This document shows positions 52,404 through 64,000 of a DNA stretch of 64,000 bases, piece by piece. Under the pieces are notes generated by a model that saw nothing but the letters and a program-made list of their open reading frames with translations, did not search any database and had not been told where the DNA came from. How positions within the stretch are numbered: position 1 is the stretch's first letter; each line of letters begins with the position of its first letter. A program made the translations under genes and the position numbers. This DNA comes from Microcyclospora pomicola (lineage: Eukaryota; Ascomycota; Dothideomycetes; Capnodiales): assembly GCA_002786065.1 (NCBI GenBank), contig NHNY01000038.1:124001-188000 (forward strand), in the 5' to 3' direction.

Positions 52404-54490
52404 TCAAACGTCGACCGTGGTCCATTCTCTCAACAGAGCAATGACAGGGTCTGTATATTTCACCGTACCGTCCTCCGCCTCCTTATCGTGTGCGCCATCA
52501 GAATCATCGGAGTCCTCAGAATCCTCACAATCCACCGCAGTCTCTTCTGCAAAGTCGTTTCGCGGCGGGGAAAAGCTGTCAGCCATTGACTGAGGACGGT
52601 CATCTCCTGAAGCCTTGGCAGAAGTGTTGGTATAGACAGGCGTAATGACGTTGAAAGGCATTGTGACTGCTCTAGTGGCGGCCTGTTGCGCCTGTTGCGA
52701 TCTCGCTTTCTCACGAGCTGCTGGTGCTGCCGTATAGTTGTTATATCGATCTCCAGACTGTTGTGCTGCTTGGTACGATGCCCGTGAGACTTTCTTCTTC
52801 ATGCTGACCGCTTGTGTAGTGGCATTAGGAGTTCCAGTGGTGGCTTCGGCATTAGCTCTCTGCGCAGAAGGCAGTTTCGCTGGGTCTAGCCCCGACAGCA
52901 TAGGATTATAGCCATAGTATATTGGCTCAGACTGCTGTTGAGCCATGGTCTGTACGCTCTCTGTGCTATACCCGCGTTTTCGCCTAATGCTATGGGCACT
53001 TGTCTGTGGTGGATTCTGTGACTGGCTGAACGATTCGGGTAACATGCCACGACGATCAGGTCGATGAATCTGCTCCACACCTGACGCAGTCTCGCCGGGA
53101 GGTCTCCGTGTTGACCCCATAGTAAGACCGCCCACCACAGCTGAGGAAAGAGCTTCGCCCCGACGTTTCGTTGGTAAATCTGTATTCCCAGCACGCGAAG
53201 TCCTCTTGCCAACTTCCGAGTTGCTATCACTGTCATCTTTCTGACTGATCATGAGTAGACTGTCCACAGCACGTCTTGTCATCGCATAAGACCTATTTAT
53301 CTTCCGGAGATCCCATTCTTGCTCATCACCCTGGAGAGACCGGCTGACTGCCGCTATAGCGGAAGATAGTTTCGCAACTGCTGATACACAGGCATCGAGC
53401 TGCGACGATATCTCTCGTTGACGCTCTGATCTGGAATCCTGTACAGTTTTCGCTGGGCTAGTGTTTCTATGCTGCGATAGGGGCACCGGTGACGGTGATC
53501 TGTGTTGCGGGTTGCAGGGACGGGAACTGCTCCCGGCCGTATCTGAGCGCGGTGGTGGAGGTCTAGAGGGCAGAACTGGTGCTTCGCCGAACTGAAAGTT
53601 GGCAAGAGAAGGATACTGCTCAAGCAGAGCTTTTGGAAGGAACACGGCAGTATTGTGTACTGGAGGCGGCAAAGCGTCTTGTTTTCCTGGCAGAGAAGCA
53701 TCAGCTGTCGTCGGATTGTCTGCATTAGCTCCAGCAAATTGATCTTCCTTCACCAGATCGCGATCCGTAGGCACATTTGCTAGAGGACCAGAGACGGAAC
53801 CGAGGTCCTGACCAAGAGTAACGAACGTGGAACCCGTTATTCCTGAGGCAATACTGGGCGGTATCTTATTCATATTTGTAGTTGGGTGCTTTTCGACTCC
53901 CTTGGTATCTTTCCAGGCTTTGATCAGGTACTCCAATTGCACTCTATCCTGCACAGGAAGTGCGTCCTTCCTGGCCGCCCTTGTAAATGTCAGATCCCTT
54001 GAACGAAAAAGAGTCTTGCTTCGAACACGCACCTTCTCGCAGCAGGAATGATGTGACAGATCAACAACAAGGTTGTCTTCAACCTTTCTAGCTCTCCCAG
54101 CAAGGTCTTGATTTTCTTGTTTCGACCGGGGAATTTGAGTTTTGACATTCTTGTTAGATTGTTTGAGCTGAGTCCGGAAACAGTATCTGCTTTCATGGAG
54201 AGACTCAAAAGTTCTTCGAGCTCCTTGAACGTGTCTTGGCAGCCATCAAGTGCAGCTTTCGTTTCCAGCTTGGCCGCCGGCTTGAAAATGTTAAGATCGT
54301 CTTCAGACTGGAGCCGATCGCCGAGCTCTTGGAGAGCCCAAGATGTCGTCCGTACTTCATCCGCGATGCATCGAAAATGCCTGTCTGCATTCACCACGCC
54401 TTCGATGTATTCTTTTAATGTTTTGTGCAGCTTGAGGCCCACTTCAGCTACGGTCAAGGCGCCTGTAGCTATACTGAAGGGGTCGGCCAT
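52404..54490 (-). CDS. STAND/NLR-type N-terminal-domain protein without NTPase
   Basis: A 677-residue protein. The first 150 residues (MADPFSIATGALTVAEVGLKLHKTL..., then LLGELERLKTTLLLICHI) match the helical N-terminal domain found on many fungal STAND/NLR proteins and on stand-alone relatives (Helo-like or fungal_N type). No P-loop, NACHT or repeat domain follows. The rest is Ser/Pro/Gln-rich and probably disordered, ending with an acidic patch. Exons 54033-54490 and 52404-53979 join over a 53-nt intron (GTGCGT...TCTGACATTTACAAG), which gives HIIPAARRAARKDAL. Function unknown; a signalling adaptor is one possibility. Confidence 0.75.
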
Positions 54491-54936
54491 GGTGAACTGC
54501 TAGTGGAGTACACCGGGTGCAAAGAAGCGCTCACACATATGTGAGATTGGGTATGGCTGGCATGGATCTCATCGTGGCGCAGCGGATCAATACAGCAAAG
54601 CTTGGGGGCTGAATACTTTAGAGAGCGTCCATCAGCTCTACTGTTGTAATCGTCGAGCTAGCTCTACATATCTGCATATGCTGAGGCCGAGGACAATCAG
54701 GTCATTAAGCTGCATCGATAACCACAGCGAGGATGCTTTAAGAGTAGAGTGAGCTGAGGTGGGATGTTCTCAGAAGTACGCAAGCAATACCAAAATCTCC
54801 TCAGACGGCTTCGAACATGTGCACCCCTTTAGACGTCTGTTTGCGCAGTTGACTATCTGTCCCACCTTTATATGCACACACAAACTGGAAGGGCTCCTCG
54901 ATACATGCTTACCACATGTCTCGATAATATAGAAAG
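54491..54936. promoter_or_regulatory. Divergent promoter region, STAND-domain gene and CYTH gene
   Basis: A 446-bp gap between divergent starts. No defined site is recognised. Confidence 0.4.
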
Positions 54937-55845
54937 ATGCCGTCGCAGTACTTGACCGCGAGCAAGCGTTTGCACATAAATTTACCGAGCGCACCCTTGC
55001 GCATCGCGTCTGCTTGCTCCCTGAAGCAAACGCACCACTTTCTGCCAATCAATCCGATTCAACGACAAGGAATACGAAGTCTAAACCTGATCTCACAACT
55101 AGAAGTCGAACGCAAATTCACGGCATATACTGGCCAGACGCAACAGTTGCAAAGCCTGGCTGATCAATACATGAAAGTGTCCTCGGGCAGACCAAACAGC
55201 ACTTCAAGTCACAGTCTGTGCACCAAAACCACGCTGCGCGACACATATTACGACCTCGATGGGCAACTTTCCAATCAAGGCGTGTGGATTAGATTGCGGA
55301 GCCAGTCCTCGATGAACCCACAGGATCCTCCGAGCCATTGTTGGGATGCCAAGGTCCGGCTTAATGGTGACTTTCTTCATTCCGAGTTCACCGAGACGCA
55401 TGGTCGATCGGCTGTCCAAGCCATACTTTCGCAGCACATGCCTGGGACGCAAATCGAGGACCTCCAGATCCTCGCCGACCTCAAGACTTCGCGGTCCGCC
55501 TGGGATCTGTGCCCAACAAGTGCGCTTGGGGAGGAAGCGACTGGATATCAAATGTCTGTGGTAATCGACCATGTGACGATTCCAGTGCAGACTTCGTCCA
55601 AGGATCACGATGGGACGTTCCAACACACCATCGGTGAAGTTGAGCTCGTAAAAGAAGTCATTACCACACATGACAACGCCGAGCATGCCAAAGTACGCAA
55701 AATCGAGGCTGCTCGCATGAGCACCCACCTCGACACCTTCATGATAAGGAACCGACATGTTTTCGAGGCGACCGAGAAGCCCGTCGGCAAGCTCAGCGCC
55801 TTCTTCGCATGGCAGAACGAGATCAAGGCTAAGTCCGGCAGCTGA
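54937..55845 (+). CDS. CYTH-domain phosphatase (thiamine-triphosphatase-like)
   Basis: A 302-residue protein with a CYTH triphosphate-tunnel domain. Visible parts are the ISQLEVERKF signature (ExExK-type metal and substrate site), LRDTYYDLDGQLSNQGVWIRLR, CWDAKVRL, DLKTSRSAW, MSVVIDHV and IGEVELV near the C terminus, all strands of the tunnel with alternating charged residues. CYTH enzymes hydrolyse triphosphates such as thiamine triphosphate or inorganic triphosphate; the pattern best suits the eukaryotic thiamine-triphosphatase branch. The first 55 residues are basic and Ser/Leu-rich without acids (LTASKRLHINLPSAPLRIAS), plausibly a mitochondrial presequence. Single exon. Convergent with Sld3. 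Confidence 0.82.
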   Translation: MPSQYLTASKRLHINLPSAPLRIASACSLKQTHHFLPINPIQRQGIRSLNLISQLEVERKFTAYTGQTQQLQSLADQYMKVSSGRPNSTSSHSLCTKTTLRDTYYDLDGQLSNQGVWIRLRSQSSMNPQDPPSHCWDAKVRLNGDFLHSEFTETHGRSAVQAILSQHMPGTQIEDLQILADLKTSRSAWDLCPTSALGEEATGYQMSVVIDHVTIPVQTSSKDHDGTFQHTIGEVELVKEVITTHDNAEHAKVRKIEAARMSTHLDTFMIRNRHVFEATEKPVGKLSAFFAWQNEIKAKSGS

Positions 55846-56371
55846 TGGGACATATTGCAATCCAGAGCTCATCAAGAACTTGTCTTCACATGAAGAAATT
55901 CGATGTGTTCCTTTGGCATACTGCATATAATGTGCATCTACCTGTCCCCGCAAGTCATCTTCGCCACTTCCATGAAGCGTGGCCGTGACGAAGAGGCTCT
56001 GCGAATGTATGTTCGCAAGACACATTCGAGCCTGAGGTTGTTGGTCGTGCACCTCATGCCTCTCAGATTTGAGTCACCCTGCATCGTGTAGGTGCAGTCT
56101 CCTCGACTGCGGGTGCACACGACATCAGATTGTCGTCAGCTCAGTCTGGCGTCGACAAGGAAGAGTAGGCCGGGAAAACGCCATCGGCAACGCTCCATCA
56201 GTGTGATTCACTGGTATGCCGCGAAGTTCAGTGAGCTGGGCTACCTGGTCAGAGATAGATCCAGCATGCGAAACGAAACGAATAGAGTAGAACACACTGC
56301 GAATACGAATGATCAATGACATCAGCATTCACTTACGTTTCCTTCATAAAATCATTCATAAAATACGGATC
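55846..56371. other. Convergent intergenic region
   Basis: 3' flanks of the CYTH gene and Sld3. Nothing else is recognised. Confidence 0.4.
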
Positions 56372-59049
56372 TCATGATAGTTCCTCGTAATCATCGTCCC
56401 AACCTAACTCAGTGTATATCGAGCTCTTCGTCGCCCCATTGATCTCAGCCTGCTCTTCCGTCTCGTGTGGGCCCAGGCTTGGAGGTGAAGCACGGAGCGG
56501 TGCAACAGCATGCTTCAGTTGTGCGGCAGGTATATCAGCACTAATCCTTTGTGAACTCGCTTTGTGCCTAGCAGAGAACAACGGCTGTTTGATCGGTTTC
56601 GATGGCGTCTGCTGAATGACGCCATGTCGCAAGACTTCTGGAGACTCAAGCATGCCAGGAGGGTGTACGAGGCCAAGCGGCATGAATTTCGCAAATCCTC
56701 GGGAGGGAGTGTCCTGAACATCGGTCATGCTATGCCGTTGTCGTTGCCCGGTAGCTGGTACCGCTGACGAGCTTGGCATCAAATCGTTAGGCCCTGCTCG
56801 ATGCTTCCCAGACGAGCCTGGAACGACTGATTGAGCACCAGCAACATGATGAGACGGCCTTGATCCATGGTCCCGTTCATAGCGCGGCGTGGGGTATGAA
56901 ATCCTTGGACGTGCAGGAGTCGCTTCTACCTGGGAGACCGAAGTCGGGCGCTGCTTCTGTGCAGGTCGGTTTCTAGCCGTTGCTTTCGCAAAGCTCAAAT
57001 CCGTCTCCTCGGCGTGCTCTTTGACCGCAAGATGTCTGTTTGGTTTTCTGATAGCGTCAATTGCCTCTTTGGCTTCCCTGCGTAATTTCTCTTTCAGATC
57101 TGCTTTCTTTCGCAGCTTAACTTCATTGGCCTGTGAGATGGCCGAAAAGTCAACCTCTCGGCCGCTGATACTGATAGATCGAGCAAGGTCGAGCCGCCGT
57201 CGTGGCGCAGGCTGTCGTGGTCCGGTAGTTGTACTAAAGCTGAAAGGGATATCCTGACTTGGCTCGCGTTTGATCAGTGGTACTGAGTCGATATCGGTTG
57301 CTGACCGACGCAGTACTGGGACAGGCTTCGGTGCTGATTCGACCACTTCCGTTGCCACACGTGTGAGCGATTTGCGTGGCTTCTTTTCATGGTGAGGCCT
57401 CACAGCTGGCTCGCCAGGTTTGCGTGAAACCGTGGACTTGTGCTTTACTGGTGTGGGCGCGCCGGGACCACCAAGCTTCTTGTTCACCATGCTGGCCACC
57501 GTCGGTATGCGTGACATGAAGAAAGGCACAATATTGTCTCTGCAGAAATTCACCAACTCGTCGCTCTCAATAGAGTCGATCGAAAGGGTGCTATTGGGCT
57601 CTTTTTTGGTAGGTGAATTAGTTTGTAGAGAATGCCAGATACACAGCTTGTCAATCGAGGCGTCTAGCAAGGCACCTAGATCTTGCTCTTTCTTCGGTCT
57701 CGCTTTCTTTCCGGCGTGCGCGTCCTGTGATTGCTCTTTTTGTAACTCAACACCATGAGCTTGTCCAGTTCCGTGATCAGCAAGAGGCTCTACCGATGCC
57801 TCAAGCGCAAGAACCTCGAGGATAAGAATGACTTGGAGGTAGGTCTCGCGAGTGCGTATGCCGGCGCAACGTCGCCTGACCATGGCTTCCTGGTTCTCGG
57901 CAGAGCTGCTATGGAAGTCGTCCGAACTCCACCACGAGTTGATGTACTCTTTTTCGGCAATGAAAAGCCCAGCCCTGTCCCGCTTTGCTTTCCATTTCTT
58001 TTTTCGCTTTATAGTCAATGGCTTTCCTGGCGTCGCCGGTCCTTGTAATGATGGATCTTTCACGATTCCTGGTAGTGTTTCACGGTACTTCTTGTCGATG
58101 GTCGACGAACTCAGAATGGAGTCTCGCAAAAAGGTCGAAAGAATATCAACATGCATTGGCGTGGCACCACTGCTAGTGAACGCAGCTCTGGCTCGGGACA
58201 AAGGACCCTTGATAAAATATGCTAATGGTGCTCGTGACGAATATAGAATCTCAAGGTATTGCTTCGCGAGCTCCTGTAAGTGGTCCTCGGGCGAAGCAGG
58301 TAGGTTGTGGCTATCAGGGACTTCCTGCCTAGTCAGAGACGATATATCTCGGCGTGGCACAAGCGGGTGGGGCAGATTCGATTTGTGCGTATTCTCCACC
58401 TTGCTTGCAGGACCAGCCAGCATGGCAAGTCTGGGAAAGGCTGCCTGGATAGGACTCGTGCTTTTAGGGGCCGGCCTCTCCTCGACAGCTGCACAAGCCC
58501 ACCACGGCTGAGCCGTTCCAGTCGATGCTATCGCCCGCCGCTTTGGTTGTGGTATACTCGAAGCTGCCGACGAGGGCAGCATACCCTGTACATCATCGCA
58601 GCTCAACCATTTGGCTAGCCTGCACAATGCATATGTCCGTGGTTTCACGCATTCCAAAGCATATAGCCGGCCCTCGCTCTTTTCCAGAGCAATGAGAACG
58701 CATGCACCGTTCTCATCCTCGTGCGTGTCTTCCAAGATGCGAATGTAGCTCGAGAACACCAAAGAGCCTACCCATTCACTATCCAGGTATGCTAAAGGAA
58801 GCTTTGCGCGAGGTAAGAGGTTCAGTGGTGTAAAAAGTCGTGGTGGTGTGAAAGGATCATGTCCTGCTGTCTTTCATACATATCAGTAATGCTACCAAGG
58901 ATGATCTCGTCAAGACGCCGGCTCACTCGTATGGGAAAGTCCCTTTGGTCGAGTTCCGCCGGAGCATCAGATTCATGATACGAACGCTTCCTCGTGCTGC
59001 CGTGGAGGTCTTTAAACAATGCTGTGGATGGAATGGCGGACGACGACAT
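56372..59049 (-). CDS. SLD3: DNA replication regulator Sld3
   Basis: An 873-residue protein matching fungal Sld3, which with Cdc45 and, after CDK phosphorylation, Dpb11 activates the Mcm2-7 helicase at origins. The N-terminal DPFTPPRLFTPLNLLPRA precedes a Cdc45-binding core: LAKQYLEILYSSRAPLAYFI, KGPLSRARAAF, DKKYRETLPGIV and the diagnostic RETYLQVILILEVLALE. The C-terminal half is basic and Ser/Thr-Pro-rich, suiting CDK sites. Exons 58927-59049 and 56372-58870 join over a 56-nt intron (GTGAGC...TACTGATATGTATGAAAG), required because the first frame stops soon after SHHHDFLHH. The start is ATG 59049 (MSSSAIPSTALF). Confidence 0.85.
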
Positions 59050-59214
59050 GACCAGCCGCCCGTCGTAACAATGTGTACATTATGAAATGTCGACAATGAT
59101 TGTCAAGCAAAGGATGGGGGGAGGTTCTCAGACGAAGGACGGCAGCGTCCAATGCATCGCCGATGTGGTGGTGGAGACGCGCCTACGACGGAGCTCAATT
59201 GCGCTTAGCTTGCT

Positions 59215-59705
59215 CCTATTGTCAACCTCAACTCTTAACAATGAGGTTATATATCATCAATATCAACCTTATCACTACCACAACCTTACTATTAACTCTT
59301 ATTGCGGCTCTCTGCAGCTCTATTGCTACTATAGATGTTATGCTAACTCTTAATAGGCTCGTTTAGTAGCTTATACTGTTATAATAGTCGCTAGCGTATT
59401 ATTAAGGGAAGGTAAGTATTACTTCCTATTGTTATTAATAAAGCAATTGCTTAAAAACGCGCTCCTATTGTCAGTTAATCCTCTTGTAGGCTCTCTTAGT
59501 AGCTATATATCGATTTATTGTAGCCGTTCCTTTACTAGTTTTCTTTTCTTTTGCTCTCTTAGATCTTAAAAAAAGCTATACTACTACTACTACTATAAGC
59601 AATAAGAAGACTCGCTATAGCCTCTCCCTCTGCCTCTTCTCTCTCTACCTTCGAAGAAGAGCGCTAGCGCCCTTCTTTAGAAGGTTTTACAGCTATTAAT
59701 CGTAG

Positions 59706-59737
<32 letters not shown>

Positions 59738-61275
59738 TACTACCCTCCGCCGCCGCTATAGCAACAGTAGCAACCGCTGTAGCAATAGCACTCGCGTTTA
59801 CCTCTTGTCTAGCCTCTCCTCCTCGCCCCGCCGCTGCTGTACGCCCTACCGCCGCCGCCCTACGCCCCGCCGCCTCGCCCTATACTCCTCTATAGACTCG
59901 CGCTACGCGCGAGGCTACGGAGCTAATCGAAAAGGCCTTTAATAGCACCGCTTTCCGCCGCCCTACTACTACTAATATAAGCGATTTTTAGTGCTATAAA
60001 GTAGTATAATAGGATGCGTAGGTTACTATTACTAGTAACAAGAGTCTCTCTATAAGAGATAGGAAGAGCGCGAAGAATAGTTTAGCGCGATACTCGATCG
60101 TAGGGGTTATTATAGAGACCCTCTATAGCGTCGCTACGAGCGCGCTGTACGAGTAGTATAAGAGGCTAGGGATGTAAGTCCCTTACAAGGTTTTAGAGAA
60201 GGGAGGGCCTTATACCTTCTATAAGTGTAAGGGTAAGAGTAGCTGCAAAGTAGCTACTACGAGCCCTCTTACGATAGAAGAGAGAGTCGCTACGTTAAAG
60301 GGGTTAGTATCTAGGTTAAGGAGTAAGGTGATAGGGTTAAAGGGGTTGTTAGTCGCGGCTACGCCGCGTAGTTAGAAGAGGAAGCGTTCTGCTTCTTTTT
60401 AAAGATCTGTAGCGAGAGTACGGAGAGAGGCGTTTTCTTAGTATACTTGTCTATTACTGCTACGTAATATCTTACTATAATATATACTACTATATACTAT
60501 AAGCTATCGCTGACCTTGTCTTCTTGTCACTCTGTAAGATAGCTTAACTGTTAATAGACGCTTTTTAACCTTCTTTGTAGCTACAGGCACTAACTAGTTA
60601 GTAGTTAGTAGCGAGATATCCGACAGAGGTAGTAACAATAATAAGACTAGCGATAGCTCGCTAGTAAGCTCGCTGTTAGACTCCGGAAGCACGTCCTAGT
60701 TACGCTCCGTCTTAACAGTCAAAAGCGCTCCTATAGAACTACTACGTTTACTTCGTTTAGCTTGCTAGCTAGCTCGCTGTTGCTTTTTACGCTAGATTAA
60801 CTGCTTTATTATCTTAATACTAGAAGTGTTACTATTACTGTCTAAAGCAACGTCGATAGTAGTAGTAGCACTACAGCTAGTAGTGCTGCTAGCTACTAGC
60901 ATAGATAGCTTCTCTAGCTCCGGTTTGACTCGCGGAATTAGCTCTCGCTTAGCTAAGGGGCTTAAGGGTTCGATGCTATCCGGCGCGCTATTCCGTATAC
61001 TTAGACGGCTTAGTAGGTTATATTGCTCTCTCGCGCGCGCTCGTAACGCGCTCGCTACGAGACTCCGGCTAACAAAGGCTGTAGCTACAGTAGCTCGCTC
61101 GTCGTCCTTCTTAATAGATATCTTAACGTCGTAGACATTAGTCCTTAGTCTCCGAAAGGGGATTAGCTCGTAGAGGGCTCGCTCTGTAGTCGCGGTAGTG
61201 ATCTTAATTAGCGTAGCAGTGTTATTATTCTACCTTATAACGAAGTAGTAGCTACGGTAGCTGTTAAGTGACACA
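59215..61275. repeat. RIP-like AT-skewed repeat island, family unknown
   Basis: Across about 2 kb the sequence is full of TA steps (CTATAG, TACTAC, TTATTAATA) and nearly free of CA/TG steps, while CG steps persist (CGCTAGCGC, GCGCGCGC). That is the signature of repeat-induced point mutation acting on CpA. It contains no long open frame on the coding scale and has simple CTA/GTA tracts. The word GCTCCTATTGTCA occurs at about 59212 and 59461. It is most likely an old, heavily mutated repeat. I cannot tell the class of element. Confidence 0.65.
59707..59739 (+). repeat. CTA trinucleotide microsatellite
   Basis: About ten uninterrupted CTA (TAC) units inside the RIP-like island. Shorter tracts of the same unit lie near 59580 and 59970. 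Confidence 0.8.
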
Positions 61276-62336
61276 CTTAGATAGCTAATAACATTATCCG
61301 AGGCGCGACAAACCTGCATCCGGAAGTGGGCGCATACCGATCGAGCTAGCGCGTACCCCCACGCCGCATTTACGACCTCACCTCGTTCGCTTCTTCAACA
61401 TTTTGCTCCTTTTCTTTCTCGCAACTCGCTTCCCATTCTGCCCGTCGTCGCGAGGAGCTTTGTGCCTCGCCGCACCCCTCGAAAGCACCATCGCTCCGTC
61501 CTCGTCAGCCTATGGCCAGCCCTTCCGTCATTAGGGTGTCTCCAGCCTGCCTCGGTGTCGAACGATCGGCGTGCCCACCGCAAACCTCTTACCGATCCTC
61601 ACGATAACCTCGACCGCCTGCGTGTTGGCTGCAAAATTGCGTCGCTGAGCCTAGTTTGGATGCTGGGATGTGGTGCGTAGACGGCGACGACCGTCTCGCT
61701 CCACGCTCACACAGCTGCTTGCGGTGGTATGGAGTCCCGACACTGCCGCAACAATGGGCAACGCTTGACATCGCCATGTGCGACTTCGTGTACCCTCGCA
61801 CAGCATCGCCTTTCCTTCTGTGGCGATGAAGCCCACGGTGAAAGCCTCGCACGATCGATGATGGCCACACCGCTGTGACGCACCATTGCTCCGCGGAAGT
61901 ATGGATGGACGGGGTGCGCGTGACGTGTCAGTATGACCCTGCAGCTAAGTGTGACGAGGCTTGCGTAAGGAGGCGGGAGCAGGAGCTCGCAGAAGCACCG
62001 CGAAGCGATCAGTGCTGCTGCCCGATGATCCCAACGCGCGGAGCCATTGCAGGCACAGCCTCGTTATCAGTCGGTCGAGCTGATTTGGGGTCTAGACGAA
62101 AGTCTACGCCGGCGGAATCCTACGCCGATGCCAGATACTGCCGCGTTCACAATGGCGCAGCCCCTTGCAGATATTGGCCGTGCCGTGTTTGAAAATTGAG
62201 TGGCTTACGATGGCCGTACAGCGCGAAGCATCACTAGCCTGTCAGGTGTCGCGCCGGCCGAATGAATGGGGCCTGTCAGCTTAAAAGGCGCCATCACCTA
62301 CGTGAATTTGTTACCACAGCATCATCAACTCCAAGA
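61276..62336. other. Transition from repeat island to chromodomain gene
   Basis: Base composition returns to normal here. Open frames of up to 105 codons occur but show no family features. It probably includes the promoter of the chromodomain gene. Confidence 0.35.
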
Positions 62337-63533
62337 ATGAAGACCATAACGTTTTCCTCTGCGAAGAGAACGCCGGTAACGCTCGACGGCATGATTATCT
62401 ACTCCGGGCCACATGAGAAGCTTCAGAGAATCCCACCCTCAGATGAAGACTTTTCGCATGTCGATGAGCTCTGGGCGCGGAGCGCGCAAGGCGCAGAGGC
62501 CGAGACGTATGATGTGTCTGATCTCTCTCCTTGCTTGGAGACACAAGGTGTGCCACACCCGCAGAGGCCAAATCGCCATGCTTACCGTCAATCCAGAACT
62601 CGGTGCAAATCCAACCGTGAACGTGCCAGATGAGATTGCTCGGAACAAAGACGGTCTTGATGTACAGGGCTTGCCATACCCGAAGAGATGTGAGTCATCG
62701 AACGAAGCCCTGCGCGCGGAAGAACTACCCGATATTTTGGGGAATGCTTCGTCGGTATCGTATAGCCATCATTTAGCGGGCGCTTCTGGACCGGAACCGA
62801 GTCCGCCGAGGGAAGCGTTCGTTCTTCCAGTACAGAGCGAACAGATGACACCTGAGCGCACAGCCACACCTAAACCCCATGGAGCTGCTGCAGTGGACAA
62901 CACAAGTGGCAGTGAAGGTGATAGTCCATTCATTCCAGGCCGCCGGCGAAAGTGCATGTTCAAGCAACCATCGTACAGACAGTCAAGTGACTGCGCAATT
63001 GCGAGCGAAAGAGAGTATTCTCCAAGTTTGTCTTGGGAGAAGCCTGTGACAGAGCACGATGACCTAGAGGGACGGAACCGAAATTTTCGCCGTTCCATAT
63101 TTAGCAAGCCAAACGGTCAGCACGGCTATCATGATGACAGCGAGGCTGACCATTTACATACTGTATGATTTATCTGTCGACTAAGATGATCGTATGCTTA
63201 CATGTTTTTCAATAGCCTTCACAATCTCCTCCACCCCGAACCGCACCGAAGCGTCGCAAGAAGCAAGACAAACAGCCTCTGCGTCGTCCTAGCCGCTGGA
63301 GACGCCAGTCTACACACCACTACACATCTCATGCGAGCCATCCTTCCAACGAGCCTACATGGGCAATCGATCGTATTGTGAGTCAGAGGCGCGTTAAGGG
63401 AAGACTGCTCTACAGAGTGAGTTGGGAAGACACATGGGAGCCTGCAGAGAGTCTGCGAGGCTACGCGGATACTGCCATCTCTGAGTTCTTGGAGAAAGGT
63501 GATGCGAAAACAACAACAATACATAGACTGTAG
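62337..63533 (+). CDS. Chromodomain protein
   Basis: A predicted 361-residue protein with one C-terminal chromodomain: WAIDRIVSQRRVKGRLLYRV then SWEDTWEPAESLRGYADTAI and EFLEK. It retains the Trp at the first cage position and the W..TWEP core used for binding methylated histone tails. The rest is low-complexity with basic patches (PKRRKKQDK, RRPSRWRR). Exon model: 62337-62506, 62565-63162, 63216-63533. The second intron (GTATGA...TTTTTCAATAG, 53 nt) is well supported because it joins to the domain exon in frame; the first (GTATGA...CCCGCAG, 58 nt) is chosen only by frame. The N terminus starts MKTITFSSAKRTP. It lies beside the RIP-like island. Host heterochromatin-type role or origin from a chromodomain of a mobile element cannot be separated here. 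Confidence 0.72.
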
Positions 63534-64000
63534 AGTTGGGCACCAGGGTGAACATTGTGACCCATCAGCTGCTAGATGCAGGATTGAGAACGTCGTTAGA
63601 CCGTGCTATGGACAATTTACTAGACTCGTTAGCGGACTCGATAATGAACAGTGTAGCAAGATGAGACCGTTCGGCTAAGGTGCACGTTGATAAAGATTGC
63701 AGGCAGGAAAACCATGCACTCGTGTTGCAAAACTCATGACAAGGGCTATCGCCGTGCAAAGCCACCAAGGCATGTCGCAGTCCTACCTGCACCCACAGAT
63801 TCAGTTCATGCGACAGCAACAACGTGGATACCATCCATTGTAGCTAGCTATTGCTTGCCGTGAGCTATCTCATGATCCACATTTGGCAAACTGTTGGTCT
63901 AGAATGTCCCTTTGTTACAGATGCGAAGCCAACAAAATCGACAACAGTCGAGTGCAGAGACACGACATCTCATCGGGCATGGTCCGCTAGCTCTACGCAC
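63534..64000. other. Downstream flank at window end
   Basis: 3' flank of the chromodomain gene. An 89-codon minus-strand frame (63565-63834) has no family features. Nothing else is recognised. Confidence 0.4.

Noticed and set aside
61875-62192. 105-codon frame with several Cys residues
   Set aside because: Cys spacing fits no zinc-binding family and there is no supporting context.

Overview
The window is nuclear DNA of a filamentous ascomycete (Pezizomycotina). A Dothideomycete of the Mycosphaerella type is my best guess, but that is inference. The evidence is dense genes with short GT-AG introns (about 50-135 nt) and CTNAC-type branch sites, fungus-specific families (NACHT-WD40, RTA1, NmrA-like, Zn2Cys6 factor, Sld3, SskB-type MAPKKK, Pxl1-like LIM protein), and one island whose base composition looks like repeat-induced point mutation (RIP).

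Layout. 0.2-4.6 kb: NACHT-WD40 NLR-like gene. 5.2-9.9 kb: UBE2S-like E2, tRNA-Ser(AGA), class 1A-type dihydroorotate dehydrogenase, Nit-type amidase. 10.4-11.9 kb: no protein gene, but a tandem array of intron-like units holding box C/D snoRNAs. 12.4-24.9 kb: three-LIM protein divergent from Vps25, then Rtt107/Brc1-like BRCT protein, NmrA-like reductase, Noc1/Mak21, and a four-TM protein with charged repeats. 25-27.8 kb: gene-poor. 27.9-39.4 kb: divergent 14-3-3-like protein, GPI-anchored SOD-like protein lacking copper ligands, mitochondrial S-adenosylmethionine carrier, RTA1 protein, Zn2Cys6 factor with a 15-nt microexon. 40-48.9 kb: Tim54, MAPKKK of the HOG pathway, acyl-CoA dehydrogenase. 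49.9-52 kb: viperin (radical SAM) head-to-head with a nucleoside monophosphate kinase. 52.4-59 kb: STAND-type N-terminal-domain protein, CYTH phosphatase, Sld3. 59.2-61.3 kb: RIP-like repeat island. 62.3-63.5 kb: chromodomain protein.

Most genes are unrelated housekeeping functions. Two arrangements stand out. In the snoRNA array, 3' splice sites are followed directly by 5' splice sites, leaving no exon between units, and three D-box guides match 18S rRNA at known 2'-O-methylation sites. Two of them correspond to yeast snR41 and snR51, which are also linked in yeast. The second is the viperin/kinase pair, which echoes the vertebrate RSAD2-CMPK2 neighbourhood although the kinase belongs to another family.

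Exon coordinates were derived by hand from splice signals and frame continuity. There was no transcript or database support, and statements about families and rRNA sites come from general knowledge.
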